Origin: Tistrella bauzanensis
GTDB taxonomy: Bacteria > Pseudomonadota > Alphaproteobacteria > Tistrellales > Tistrellaceae
NCBI RefSeq assembly: GCF_014636235.1
Contig: NZ_BMDZ01000025.1
Coordinates: forward strand, 1 to 64,000
Direction of reading: 5' to 3'
DNA length: 64,000 nucleotides
Position 1 is the stretch's first letter; each line of letters starts with the position of its first letter. Under the pieces are notes generated by a model. The model had not been told where the DNA came from. It worked only from the letters and a program-made list of their open reading frames with translations, and did not search any database. Positions 55,538 through 64,000 of the stretch are shown here, piece after piece. Made by a program: the position numbers and the translations under genes.

Positions 55538-56851
55538 ATGACCGATACCGCCGCGGCGGCGCCACCGCTGAAGAGCCGGTCGGCCCCCTTGCACACGCTG
55601 CCTTTCGGGCCGGGCGACCCGGTGCCGTGGTTCCAGGGCGATTGCGCCGGCAACCCGCATTTCGCCTTCTCGACCGTGGCCGGTCGCTGGTCGGTGCTGA
55701 TGCTGGCGGGCGCGGCCGCGGTGCCGGTGGTGTCGCGGGCGGTGTCGGCGCTGGCCGATGCGGCTCTGCTGTTCGACGGCATCACCCGGACCTGTTTCTT
55801 CGTCACGCTGGATGCGGCCGACCGCGTGGCGGGTAGCGATGGCCAGCCGGCGCGGCTGCCGCTGGGCCGGCCGGGTTTCTATGCCTTTGCCGACCGCGAT
55901 GGCGAAATCAGCCGCCGCTATCGGGCGATCGATCCGGCGGCGTCGCCGTCTGCCGGCGCGCCGGTGGCCTATCGCCCTTATTGGCTGCTGCTCGACCCGA
56001 CCTTGCGGGTCTTTGCCGCCGGCGGGCTCGACGACATGCAGCACCTGCTGGGTCTGGTGGCGCAGCTACCATCGCCGGCCGGGCATGCCGGGCTGGTGGC
56101 CGATGGCGGACAGATCGCCGACAGCCTGGCCGGGGGGCAGACCGGGCAGAGCCCGACCGGGGCGCAGACCGGGCAGAGCCCGACCGGGGCCACGGCGGAT
56201 GCCGGCCCCTGGGCGCCGGTTCTGATGGTGCCAAGGGTGTTCGAGCCCGGCTTCTGCCAGCGGCTGATCGCGCATTATCAGGCGACCGGCGGCGAGGAGA
56301 GCGGCTTCATGCGCGAGATCGACGGCCGCACGGTCGAGATGCGCGATTACGGCCACAAGCGTCGCGCCGACTGCCTGATCGAGGATGAAACCCTGCGCGC
56401 CGGCATCCGCGCGCGGATCGAACGGCGGCTGCTGTCGGAACTGGTCAGGGCCTTCCAGTATCGCGCCACGCGGATCGAGCGCTATATCGTCGCCTGCTAT
56501 GACGGCGACGGCGATGGCGGCTATTTCCGCCCGCATCGCGACAACACCACCCGTGGCACCGCCCATCGCCGGTTCGCGGTCACCATCAACCTGAACACCG
56601 ATGCCTATCAGGGCGGCGCGCTGCGCTTTCCGGAATTCGGTGACCGGTGCTATGTGGCGCCGACCGGTGGTGCCGTGGTGTTTTCCTGCAGCCTGCTGCA
56701 CGAGGCACTGCCGGTGACCCGTGGCCGCCGCTTCGCCTGTCTGCCCTTTCTGTATGATGACGAGGGGGCGCGCATCCGCGAGCGCAACGCGGAATTCCTC
56801 GACGATCCGACGCTGGTCGCGGTGGCGCGCGGCGCCGGCGCCGCCGGCTGA
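55538..56851 (+). CDS. Thioredoxin-fold (peroxiredoxin-like) / 2OG-Fe(II) oxygenase fusion
   Basis: A 437-residue protein. Residues about 20-185 look like a redoxin fold (GDPVPWFQG, HFAFSTVAGRWSVLMLAGAA) without an obvious peroxidatic cysteine. A linker with two exact 27-bp repeats follows. Residues about 225-430 are a prolyl-4-hydroxylase-type dioxygenase with iron ligands H333 and D335 (PHRD) and H388 (LLHEALPV), and the 2OG-binding arginine near 397. The oxygenase half should hydroxylate a protein or small molecule. The fusion suggests a redox-linked reaction; substrate unknown. Its stop abuts the alanyl-tRNA editing gene (TGATCA). Confidence 0.8.
   Translation: MTDTAAAAPPLKSRSAPLHTLPFGPGDPVPWFQGDCAGNPHFAFSTVAGRWSVLMLAGAAAVPVVSRAVSALADAALLFDGITRTCFFVTLDAADRVAGSDGQPARLPLGRPGFYAFADRDGEISRRYRAIDPAASPSAGAPVAYRPYWLLLDPTLRVFAAGGLDDMQHLLGLVAQLPSPAGHAGLVADGGQIADSLAGGQTGQSPTGAQTGQSPTGATADAGPWAPVLMVPRVFEPGFCQRLIAHYQATGGEESGFMREIDGRTVEMRDYGHKRRADCLIEDETLRAGIRARIERRLLSELVRAFQYRATRIERYIVACYDGDGDGGYFRPHRDNTTRGTAHRRFAVTINLNTDAYQGGALRFPEFGDRCYVAPTGGAVVFSCSLLHEALPVTRGRRFACLPFLYDDEGARIRERNAEFLDDPTLVAVARGAGAAG
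56137..56190 (+). repeat. Two exact 27-bp tandem repeats in the oxygenase fusion linker
   Basis: The second copy starts at 56164. They encode a duplicated nine-residue QTGQSPTGA-type linker between the redoxin and oxygenase domains. Confidence 0.85.
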
Positions 56852-57634
56852 TCAGCCGGCGAAGGCCACCACCACCCGGCGGTTCTGGCGGCCCTTCTTC
56901 TCGATCTTCATCACCTCGACCGGGCCGATTTCGCCGGTGCGGGCGACATGGGTGCCGCCGCAGGGTTGCAGATCGACATGGGCCGGCATCGCCTGATCGC
57001 CGTCAGCGTCGCCGTTGCCGCCGCCGATCCGGATCAGCCGCACCCGGCCGGCGCCGCGCGGCGGCTGCACCGACATGGTCTTCACAAGCTGCGGTGCCGC
57101 ATCCAGCCCGGCATCGCTGATCCAGTCGGCGGTGACCGTGTGATCGGCGGCGATCAATGTGTTCAGTGCCTCGGTGATCGCCTGCTTGTCGAGATTGGCC
57201 TCGGGCCAGTCGAAATCCAGCCGTGCCCGCTCGGCGCCGACCTGGCCACCGGTGACCGGCGCGGTGATGATCGCCGACAACAGATGCAGGCAGGTATGCA
57301 GGCGCATATGAGCGTGCCGCCGGTCCCAGTCGAGCGCCGCGGTCAGGCGCAGACCCGGCGGCGGCGGTGCCTCGGCGCCCTCCGCGGCCAGCCGGTGGGC
57401 GATGGTATCGGGGGCCGGGCCCTTGACCGCTTCGGTCACCACCCAAACCCGCCCGTCTTCGGCGATCAGCCGGCCACTGTCGCCGGGCTGGCCGCCGCCG
57501 GTCGGATAGAATACCGTCCGGTCCAGGATGATGGCGCCGTCATCGGTTGCCGCCAGCACGGTCGCGGCGCAGTCGCGGGCATAGGGCTCGGCGCGGAAGA
57601 CGGTCTCGGTTGCGGGCAGGCTGTCGCTGGGCAT
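56852..57634 (-). CDS. Alanyl-tRNA editing protein (AlaX type)
   Basis: A 260-residue free-standing homologue of the AlaRS editing domain. The zinc and catalytic motifs HTCLH (H113, H117) and CGGTHV (C225, H229) are present. It hydrolyses mischarged Ser- or Gly-tRNA(Ala). The N-terminal GGGQPGDSG loop is typical. ATG 57634 is chosen; the longer frame to 57802 is not family-like. It lies 74 bp after the cysteine synthase gene on the same strand and may be co-transcribed. Confidence 0.9.
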   Translation of the reverse strand: MPSDSLPATETVFRAEPYARDCAATVLAATDDGAIILDRTVFYPTGGGQPGDSGRLIAEDGRVWVVTEAVKGPAPDTIAHRLAAEGAEAPPPPGLRLTAALDWDRRHAHMRLHTCLHLLSAIITAPVTGGQVGAERARLDFDWPEANLDKQAITEALNTLIAADHTVTADWISDAGLDAAPQLVKTMSVQPPRGAGRVRLIRIGGGNGDADGDQAMPAHVDLQPCGGTHVARTGEIGPVEVMKIEKKGRQNRRVVVAFAG

Positions 57635-57708
57635 GGGGGTGAAGGCTCCGGGTTCCTCTGAACAGATCCCGAAGCTTGCCTCGGCCCGCACGATTGGTCC
57701 AGCCCGTG

Positions 57709-58713
57709 TCAGCGATCCAGCCAGGATGGCACCGGCAGGTTCTTCGACCGCAGGAAATCGGCATTGAACAGCTTGCTGGCATAGCGCTGGCCACTGTCGC
57801 ACAGAATGGTGACGATGGTATGGCCGGGGCCGAGTTTTTCGGCCAGCTTCACCGCGGCGCCGACGTTGATCGCCGAGGATCCGCCCAGCAGCAGCCCCTC
57901 TTCGGAAATCAGGTCATAGAGCGCGGGCAGGCTTTCCTCGTCGGTCACCTGCACGGCGCCGTCGAAGGTCACGCCCTCAAGGTTGGCCGTCACGCGCCCC
58001 TGGCCGATGCCCTCGCTGATCGAATTGCCCGAGGATTTCAGCTCGCCGGTGGTGATCCAGGAATACAGCGCCGACCCCATCGGATCGCCCAGCCAGCACT
58101 GGATATCGGGGTTGCGATCTTTCAGCGCCATGGTGACGCCGGCCAGCGTGCCGCCGGTGCCGACCGCGCAGATGAAGGCGTCCAGCCGGCCTTGCGTCTG
58201 GTCCCAGATCTCGGGGCCGGTGGTCTCAAGATGGGCGCGGCGATTGGCGGTGTTGTCGAACTGATTGGCCCAGACGGCGCCGCCCGGCTCGCTCTCGGCC
58301 AGTTCCTGCGCCAGACGCTCCGACACCCGGATGTAATTGTTGGGGTTGGAATAGGGAGCCGCCGGCACCTGAACCAGGTCGGCACCCAGCATCCGCAGGG
58401 TTTCCTTCTTCTCTTCCGACTGGGTCTCGGGGATCACGATGGTCGATCTGCAGCCGATCGAGTTGCCGACCAGCGCCAGACCGATGCCGGTATTGCCGGC
58501 CGTGCCCTCGACGATCCGCCCGCCCGGGCGCAGCGTGCCGCGTTCCAGCGCATCGCGCACGATATACAGCGCGGCGCGGTCCTTGACCGATCCGCCGGGA
58601 TTCATGAACTCGGCCTTGCCCAGAATGGTGCAGCCGGTCTGTTCCGACACCTTGCGCAGCTTGATCAGCGGCGTGTTGCCGATGGCGTCGGCGAAACCGT
58701 TCAGGATGGTCAT
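57709..58713 (-). CDS. cysK: Cysteine synthase A (O-acetylserine sulfhydrylase)
   Basis: A 334-residue fold-type II PLP enzyme. The PLP lysine is K44 in NPGGSVKDR, the substrate loop is GTAGNTGIGLA, and the phosphate-binding loop is GTGGTLAG. It makes cysteine from O-acetylserine and sulfide. It differs slightly from E. coli CysK (EGTAGNTG for EPTSGNTG), a variant I associate with alphaproteobacterial CysK. It may share a transcript with the alanyl-tRNA editing gene. A terminator for the following operon lies upstream at 58851-58881. Confidence 0.93.
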   Translation of the reverse strand: MTILNGFADAIGNTPLIKLRKVSEQTGCTILGKAEFMNPGGSVKDRAALYIVRDALERGTLRPGGRIVEGTAGNTGIGLALVGNSIGCRSTIVIPETQSEEKKETLRMLGADLVQVPAAPYSNPNNYIRVSERLAQELAESEPGGAVWANQFDNTANRRAHLETTGPEIWDQTQGRLDAFICAVGTGGTLAGVTMALKDRNPDIQCWLGDPMGSALYSWITTGELKSSGNSISEGIGQGRVTANLEGVTFDGAVQVTDEESLPALYDLISEEGLLLGGSSAINVGAAVKLAEKLGPGHTIVTILCDSGQRYASKLFNADFLRSKNLPVPSWLDR

Positions 58714-58850
58714 GATGCGTGGGGTCCGTTCATTCTGCGGCGCAGGGCCGGAAAATCCAGTTGCCGCATCCTAACCCCGCGGCTTGCAGGTGATCAAGCA
58801 GGGGGCGCCGCTGATTGGGCAGAATAGATGTGTTGTTTGTGCATATAAGA

Positions 58851-58881
58851 ACGCCCCGATCTTGGATAAAGACCGGGGCGT
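58851..58881 (-). terminator. Intrinsic terminator of the NAGGN operon
   Basis: On the minus strand, arms ACGCCCCG and CGGGGCGT enclose a short TCTT/AAGA inner stem and are followed by TTCTTATAT. It lies 13 bp after the peptidase gene, the last of the three-gene operon. Confidence 0.8.
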
Positions 58882-58894
58882 CGCGGGGCGGGGC

Positions 58895-60100
58895 TCAGCG
58901 TGAGGGTTCTTCCTCGTGCTCGGTCGGGGCCGGGGTGCCCAGGCGCTCGGCGGTCTCTTCCTCGTCCCAGTCCGGCGGCACGGGGAAGCCCGACAGCGGA
59001 CCGAGCGGCTTGGCGTCGCGCTTGAAGGTCGGCTCGCTCAACATATACAGCGCTTCCAGCCGCGCCAGATCGTCCAGCGCCGAGCGGTGGATGCGTTCAT
59101 AGCCGTGCGAGGCATCGATGCCGAAGCAGACCAGCGCCGTGCGCAGATCATTGCCGGCCTCGATCGCCGATGCGCTGTCCGAGCGGTAATGCCGGAACAC
59201 GTCGCGCTGATGCTGAATGCCATTGTCGGCGCACAACGCCAGCAGCTTGCGGGTCAGGTGGTAGTCGAACGGCCCGGCGCTGTCCATCATCGCCACCGTC
59301 ACGCCGGTCTCGCGACTGGCCTGGCCCGGGGCGGTGGTGCCGTTGTCGATGGTCACCATCTCGGCGATCTCGCCATGCAGGATCGACGAGGCGCCGGAGC
59401 CGACTTCCTCGGAAATCGTGAACAGCAGATAGGTATCCACCGGCGGCACCACGCCGCAGCGCCGAACCGCTTCCGCCGCGGCGAGCAGGGTGGCGACCCC
59501 AGCCTTGTCGTCGAGATGCCGGCTGTTGATATAGTCGTTGGGGCCCACTTCCGGCGTGGGGTCGATGGCGATGATGTCGCCCACCCGGATGCCGAGCGCG
59601 TCGAGATCGCGTTCATTGTCGGCATGGGCGTCGACGCGCAGTTCGACGTAGTCCCAGCCCACCGGCAGCTTGTCGATTTCGCCCCCGAAGGTATGGCCCG
59701 ATGCCTTCAGCGGCAGGATGGTTCCGCGATGGCGGCTGTCATCGGTGAAGATGGTGCAGCGCGCGCCCTCGGCGAACCGCCCCGACCAGTGGCCGATCGG
59801 CGCCACCGCCAGCCGGCCATTGGATTGCGGCCGCTTCACGATCGCACCCAGCGTGTCCAGATGGGCGACCAGCGCCCGGGCGGGCCGGCGCTCCCGGCCT
59901 TTGATCACCGCGCGGATCGCGCCACGGCGGGTCAGTTCGAAGGGCACGCCCAGGCGTTCAAGTTCCATGCCGACCATATGGACGATGCCATCGGTGTATC
60001 CGGACGGGCTTGGCGTGTTGAGCAGGGCGAGCAGGGTATCGAGCAGGTAATCGCGGTCGATGTGGATCTCTGCGGTCGGGCGTCTGGTCGCGTCGTTCAT
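58895..60100 (-). CDS. NAGGN-system M42-family peptidase
   Basis: A 401-residue M42-type metallo-aminopeptidase. Metal ligands are visible at H80/D82 (VAHLDTLG), in SRHLDDKAG, and at the paired glutamates SEEVGSG. This family member is associated with N-acetylglutaminylglutamine amide loci and presumably recycles or trims the dipeptide osmolyte. Its start overlaps the synthetase stop (ATGA at 60097-60100). The C-terminal 40 residues are acidic. Confidence 0.9.
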   Translation of the reverse strand: MNDATRRPTAEIHIDRDYLLDTLLALLNTPSPSGYTDGIVHMVGMELERLGVPFELTRRGAIRAVIKGRERRPARALVAHLDTLGAIVKRPQSNGRLAVAPIGHWSGRFAEGARCTIFTDDSRHRGTILPLKASGHTFGGEIDKLPVGWDYVELRVDAHADNERDLDALGIRVGDIIAIDPTPEVGPNDYINSRHLDDKAGVATLLAAAEAVRRCGVVPPVDTYLLFTISEEVGSGASSILHGEIAEMVTIDNGTTAPGQASRETGVTVAMMDSAGPFDYHLTRKLLALCADNGIQHQRDVFRHYRSDSASAIEAGNDLRTALVCFGIDASHGYERIHRSALDDLARLEALYMLSEPTFKRDAKPLGPLSGFPVPPDWDEEETAERLGTPAPTEHEEEPSR

Positions 60101-61911
60101 GCCGTCTCCTCGGCCGCATCCGTCGCTGCCGGGTGATGGCGTCGGCGGGTGGCCGTCTGTGGAAAAAGAAAATCGATGAAGCGTTCTGCCGTCGGCTGGG
60201 GCTCGTGATTGGCAAGCCCGGCCCGCTCATTGGCCTCGATGATCCAGTATGTGGGTTGATCGGGGGCCGGAACCATGAAATCCATCCCGACCACCGGAAT
60301 GTCGAGCGCCCTCGCCGCCCGGATCGCGGCATCGGCAAGTGCTGGATGCAACTCGGCGGTGACGTCGTGGATGGTGCCGCCGGTGTGCAGATTTGCGGTC
60401 TTTCGCACCCGGATGACCTGGCCCGCGGCCGGTACGTCGTCCATGGTGAAGCCCGCTTCCGCCACCGCCCGGGTCGTTTCGTCATCCATGGGAATGCGGC
60501 TTTCGCCACCGGTTGCGGCCGCGCGACGGCGGGATCGCGCCTCGATCAGCGCCCGGATGGTGTCGGTGCCGTTGGCGGTGATTTCGGCCGGCTTGCGCAG
60601 GGCCGCCGCCACCACCTCGCCATCGATGACGATGATCCGCAGATCCTCGCCCTCGACGAAGCTTTCGACCAGGCCGGTGACGCCCTGTTCGTTCAGCGCC
60701 CGGCAGGCATTGGCCAGGGTGTCGTTGTCGCGGATGTCGACTTGAACCCCGCGACCCTGTTCGCCATCCACCGGCTTCACCACCACCCGACCATGGCGTG
60801 CCAGGAAGGTTTCCGCCCGTGCCAGATCGGATGCCGTCACCTGTTCGGGAACCCGCAGGCCCGCCTTGGCCAGCACGCTGCGCGTCACCCGCTTGTCCTG
60901 GCAGCGGCTCATCGCGATGGCGCTGGTCAGCTCGGTCAGGCTTTCGCGGCAGGTGATCGCCCGGCCGCCGAAGGACAGGGTGAAATACCCGCGTGAGGCA
61001 TCGAGCACCTCGACCGCGATCCCGCGCCGGCGGGCCTCGTCGACCAGGATGCGGGCATAGGGGTTGAGTTCGTCGGCGGGCGAGGGGCCGATGAACAGCG
61101 TTTCGTTGATCGGGTTCTTGCGCTTCACGCAGAACACCGGCACGCGCTGGAAGCCGAGTTTCTCGTAAAGCGCGATCGCCTCGGCATTGTCGTGCATCAC
61201 CGACAGATCCATATAGGCGCGGCCGCGGGCCAGGAAATGCCCGGCCAGATGCAGTGTGAGGCTGGAGCCGATCCCCGGCAGCGAGGCCTGCGGGTCCACC
61301 GCCAGCGCCCACAGGCTGGCGCCGCCTTCCTGGTCGCCGAAGGCATGGACATGATCCACGCCCATCACCGTGCCGACGATGCGGCCGGTGGCGGTCTCCA
61401 CCGCCACCAACTGGGTGACGGTGCGCGAGCGGCGCAGTGCCATGGCCATGTCCTGCGACACCGGCACCATGCGGCGGGCCCGATAGATCCGGTCGACCTC
61501 GTCCGCCTCTTCGGCGGTGCGTAAGCGGCGGATGGTGAAGCCGCGCCGCCGGGCCGGCGCCGGCCGGTACTGGTCCAGCCACAGCCGGAAGGTGTGCGAG
61601 GGGTCGAGGAACAGTTCCTGCGGGGCCAGCGACAGCAGGACATGCGGTTCCGCCAGATAGAGGGCGACGTCGCGCTTGCCCTCTTCCTCCATCCGGATGG
61701 CGTCGGCCAGCTTTCGGTTGTCGTCGAAGGTCTGGCCGAAGATCAGCCGTCCCCAGCCGAGGTCGACGCTGGCTTCGGTGCGGGAATAGGGGGATGCCGT
61801 GGCACGGCCGGCGGATTTGCCGCCCGACCGCCAGCCGGCGACAGAGGGGCCGGATTTGCGGTCGAGACGCGGGTCGCGCGGTCGGGGGTCGCGTGGGGAA
61901 CGGCGGGTCAT
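60097..61911 (-). CDS. ngg: N-acetylglutaminylglutamine synthetase
   Basis: About 604 residues with a GNAT acetyltransferase half (about 80-290, including LWALAVDPQASLPGIGSSL) and an ATP-grasp half (about 330-590, with VVVKPVDGEQGRGV and IIEANERAG). It makes N-alpha-acetylglutaminylglutamine, the precursor of the osmoprotectant NAGGN, from glutamine and acetyl-CoA. The basic N-terminal 40 residues are variable. ATG 61911 or 61935 are both possible. It sits between the amidotransferase and the peptidase. Confidence 0.92.
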   Translation of the reverse strand: MTRRSPRDPRPRDPRLDRKSGPSVAGWRSGGKSAGRATASPYSRTEASVDLGWGRLIFGQTFDDNRKLADAIRMEEEGKRDVALYLAEPHVLLSLAPQELFLDPSHTFRLWLDQYRPAPARRRGFTIRRLRTAEEADEVDRIYRARRMVPVSQDMAMALRRSRTVTQLVAVETATGRIVGTVMGVDHVHAFGDQEGGASLWALAVDPQASLPGIGSSLTLHLAGHFLARGRAYMDLSVMHDNAEAIALYEKLGFQRVPVFCVKRKNPINETLFIGPSPADELNPYARILVDEARRRGIAVEVLDASRGYFTLSFGGRAITCRESLTELTSAIAMSRCQDKRVTRSVLAKAGLRVPEQVTASDLARAETFLARHGRVVVKPVDGEQGRGVQVDIRDNDTLANACRALNEQGVTGLVESFVEGEDLRIIVIDGEVVAAALRKPAEITANGTDTIRALIEARSRRRAAATGGESRIPMDDETTRAVAEAGFTMDDVPAAGQVIRVRKTANLHTGGTIHDVTAELHPALADAAIRAARALDIPVVGMDFMVPAPDQPTYWIIEANERAGLANHEPQPTAERFIDFLFPQTATRRRHHPAATDAAEETA

Positions 61912-61993
61912 GGCAACCGGAGCCTTTCTGGTCATCTCTGGTCGAGGTCGCGGGCGTCGCCTGCGGCGATACAGCCGGCGCGGGCCCGCGCGG

Positions 61994-63805
61994 TCAGGGC
62001 CGCACCCCGTGGGTGTCGAGCCACAATTCCAGCAACGCCAACTGCCACAATTTCGATCCGCGCAACGGTGTGATATGCGCCTTCGGGTCGGCCAGCAGCC
62101 GGTCGACGGCGGCCTGATCGAACAATCCGCGGGTCCGCGCGCCGTCGCTGGTCAGGCTGGCGCGGACCATATCCAGATACGGCCCTTCCAGATGCTTCAG
62201 CGCCGGCACCGGGAAATAGCCCTTGGGCCGGTCGATCACCGCATGGGGGATCACCGCGCGCGCGGCCTCGGCCAGCACATATTTGCCCTGGGCCAGATGG
62301 CGGCCATCGGCCGTGGTCTTCACTTTCATCTCGGCCGGGACGCGTGCCGCCAGTTCCACGAGCTCATGGTCCAGGAACGGCACCCGCGCCTCAAGCCCCC
62401 AGCTCATGGTCATGTTGTCGACCCGCTTCACCGGATCGTCGACCAGCATGATGTTGGTGTCCATGCGCAGGGCCTTGTCGATCGGCCGGGCGGCACCGGG
62501 CATGGCGAAATGTTCGGCGATGAAGGCGCGGGCGTGGTCCCGGTCGGCCCGGTGATCAGGGCGCACCAGCCCCTGATATTCGTCATGCGGCCGGTCGCAG
62601 AAATGGGCGGCATAGGTCTCGACCGCCTGGGCGTCGCCGGCCGCCAGCATCGGCGGATACCAGTGATAGCCGCCGAACACCTCATCGGCGCCCTGGCCCG
62701 ACTGCACCACCTTCAGATCGCGCGACACCGCCTGCGACAGCAGATAGAAGCCGACCGCGTCATGGCTGACCATCGGCTCGCTCATCGCCGCCACACAGTC
62801 GGGCAGGGCTTCCAGCGTTTTGCTGGCCGACACCCGGATCTGGTGATGATCGGTGCCGAAATGGGCGGCCACGATGTCGGACCAGCGGAATTCGTCGCCC
62901 TCCTCGCCGCCCGCGGCATCGAAGCCGATCGAATAGGTTTTCAGATCCTGCTGGCCCGCCTCGGCGATCAGGCCGGTGATCAGGCTGCTGTCCAGCCCGC
63001 CCGAGAGCAGCACACCAACCGGCACGTCGGCGACCAGACGCCGGCGCACGGCCGTGCGCAGGCTGGCCAGAACCCGTTCCTGCCAGTCGCCGAACGACAG
63101 GTTGCGTTCGTCGTCGCGCGCGCCATAGGCCGGCGCCCAATAGACCTCGTCACGGGTGGTGCCGTCGGGTTCGATCATCCGGCGGGTGGCCGGCGGCAGC
63201 TTGCGCACGCCCTTCAGGATCGTCATCGGGGCGGGCACGACGGCGTGGAACTGCAGATAGAATTGCAGCGCCACCGGATCGATGCTGGTGTCGACCCCGC
63301 CGCCGGCCAGAAGCGCCGGCAGGGTGCTGGCGAAGCGGATCGCACGGCCCCGCTGTTCAACATAGAGCGGCTTGATGCCCAGACGGTCGCGTGCCATCAG
63401 CACCCGGCCGCTGTCGCGTTCCCATAGTACGAAGGCGAACATGCCCGACAGCCTGTCGACCACTTTCGGACCCCAGGCGCGATAGCCCTTCAGGATCACC
63501 TCGGTGTCGCCGGTGGAGAAGAAGCGGAAGCCCTGTGCCTCCAGTTCGGCGCGCAGCTCGCGGTAATTATAGATCGCGCCGTTATAGACCAGCCCAAGCC
63601 CCAGCTCGGCATCGATCATCGGTTGCTGGGCGTGTTCGCTGAGGTCGAAGATCTTCAGCCGCCGATGACCGACGGCGATATTGCCCTGGGCGTGAACACC
63701 CGACGCATCGGGGCCGCGCCGGTCCATCGCGGCGGTCATCCGTGCCACGGCCGTAATGTCGGCCGTTTTGCCATCGAACCTGATCTCGCCGCTGAAGCCG
63801 CACAT
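61994..63805 (-). CDS. asnO: N-acetylglutaminylglutamine amidotransferase (asparagine synthetase B-like)
   Basis: A 603-residue AsnB-type enzyme. The class II glutaminase domain starts MCGFSGEI with catalytic Cys2, and NGAIYNY and DRRGPDASG are present. The synthetase domain has the PP-loop SGGLDSS. It amidates the dipeptide's C-terminus to give NAGGN, a dipeptide osmolyte made under osmotic stress. The start at 63805 has GGAGG about 10 bases upstream. It is the first gene of the operon. Confidence 0.93.
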   Translation of the reverse strand: MCGFSGEIRFDGKTADITAVARMTAAMDRRGPDASGVHAQGNIAVGHRRLKIFDLSEHAQQPMIDAELGLGLVYNGAIYNYRELRAELEAQGFRFFSTGDTEVILKGYRAWGPKVVDRLSGMFAFVLWERDSGRVLMARDRLGIKPLYVEQRGRAIRFASTLPALLAGGGVDTSIDPVALQFYLQFHAVVPAPMTILKGVRKLPPATRRMIEPDGTTRDEVYWAPAYGARDDERNLSFGDWQERVLASLRTAVRRRLVADVPVGVLLSGGLDSSLITGLIAEAGQQDLKTYSIGFDAAGGEEGDEFRWSDIVAAHFGTDHHQIRVSASKTLEALPDCVAAMSEPMVSHDAVGFYLLSQAVSRDLKVVQSGQGADEVFGGYHWYPPMLAAGDAQAVETYAAHFCDRPHDEYQGLVRPDHRADRDHARAFIAEHFAMPGAARPIDKALRMDTNIMLVDDPVKRVDNMTMSWGLEARVPFLDHELVELAARVPAEMKVKTTADGRHLAQGKYVLAEAARAVIPHAVIDRPKGYFPVPALKHLEGPYLDMVRASLTSDGARTRGLFDQAAVDRLLADPKAHITPLRGSKLWQLALLELWLDTHGVRP

Positions 63806-64000
63806 GTCTGTCTCTATCCTCCGGTTGGAAGACGCGAGGGAGGTCGTGCCCCGGATGGCGGGGCCGTTGCTGGTTGTGGCGACATGCGGGTCGCGCAAAG
63901 CGCGCGCAGGGCAGGAAGCAGGCGGGGCGGGGCTGCATGAACACCCCATGACAGCAGCGCGCGCACGACGCGCAGACACGACGGCCGATCAGGGCCGATT
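63806..64000. promoter_or_regulatory. Upstream region of the NAGGN operon
   Basis: About 195 bp to the window edge that should contain the leftward promoter of the osmolyte operon. I see no clear consensus promoter and no gene that can be supported. The promoter may extend past the window. Confidence 0.35.

Noticed and set aside
1..64000. tRNA, rRNA, insertion sequences or prophage genes
   Set aside because: I saw no conserved tRNA arms, rRNA segments, transposase-like proteins, terminal inverted repeats or integrase. A dedicated tRNA/ncRNA scan could still find a small RNA that I missed.

Overview
The window is about 64 kb of GC-rich chromosomal DNA with dense, GC-biased codons, short intergenic gaps and many ATGA/TGATG/GTGA start-stop overlaps. 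Gene content points to an alphaproteobacterium, most likely a Rhodospirillales-type organism such as a Tistrella relative. The evidence is an aapJQMP general amino acid ABC operon, a TRAP transporter, an ydcSTUV/patD-type polyamine locus, the asnO/ngg osmolyte pathway, and WbaP-type exopolysaccharide genes. The genus is inference. I see no rRNA, tRNA, CRISPR array, insertion sequence or integrase.

Region 1 (1-12.9 kb) is a surface-glycan locus: an SGNH-type protein, a coupled glycosyltransferase/glmU/sugar-epimerase set, four further glycosyltransferases, two Wzx-like flippases and an FkbM methyltransferase. Region 2 (12.9-18.5 kb) is a polyamine-type ABC importer with a gamma-aminobutyraldehyde dehydrogenase. 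Region 3 (18.6-26.4 kb) is a catabolic island: a CaiB-type CoA-transferase, two enoyl-CoA hydratases, a DctPQM TRAP transporter, an IclR regulator and a LysR regulator. Region 4 (26.6-34.6 kb) has a 1980-residue DUF4011/superfamily I helicase/Vsr-like nuclease protein, which resembles single-gene anti-phage candidates, then an aldo/keto reductase with a divergent LysR regulator.

Region 5 (34.6-43.5 kb) is the most unusual. It holds a WbaP-like initiating sugar-phosphate transferase, a divergent PhzF-fold protein, a Sel1-repeat secreted protein, a sigma-54-dependent response regulator, a GlmS homologue that has lost its glutaminase and sugar-phosphate catalytic residues but sits behind a near-perfect sigma-54 promoter, and a sorbosone-dehydrogenase-like PQQ enzyme. 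I propose it as a sigma-54-switched exopolysaccharide control module built around a pseudo-GlmS.

Region 6 (43.6-58.7 kb) holds sulfur amino acid genes (a cystathionine beta-lyase, a 3-mercaptopyruvate sulfurtransferase and a cysteine synthase), the aapJQMP operon, an alpha/beta hydrolase, a coupled GNAT/flavoprotein/flavoprotein operon resembling a stripped-down sarcosine oxidase, a thioredoxin-fold/2OG-Fe(II) oxygenase fusion preceded by 22-bp repeats, and an alanyl-tRNA editing protein. Region 7 (58.8-64 kb) is the complete three-gene N-acetylglutaminylglutamine amide osmolyte operon with its terminator. Several genes carry in-frame 15- or 27-bp tandem repeats in linkers, suggesting active minisatellite expansion in this genome.
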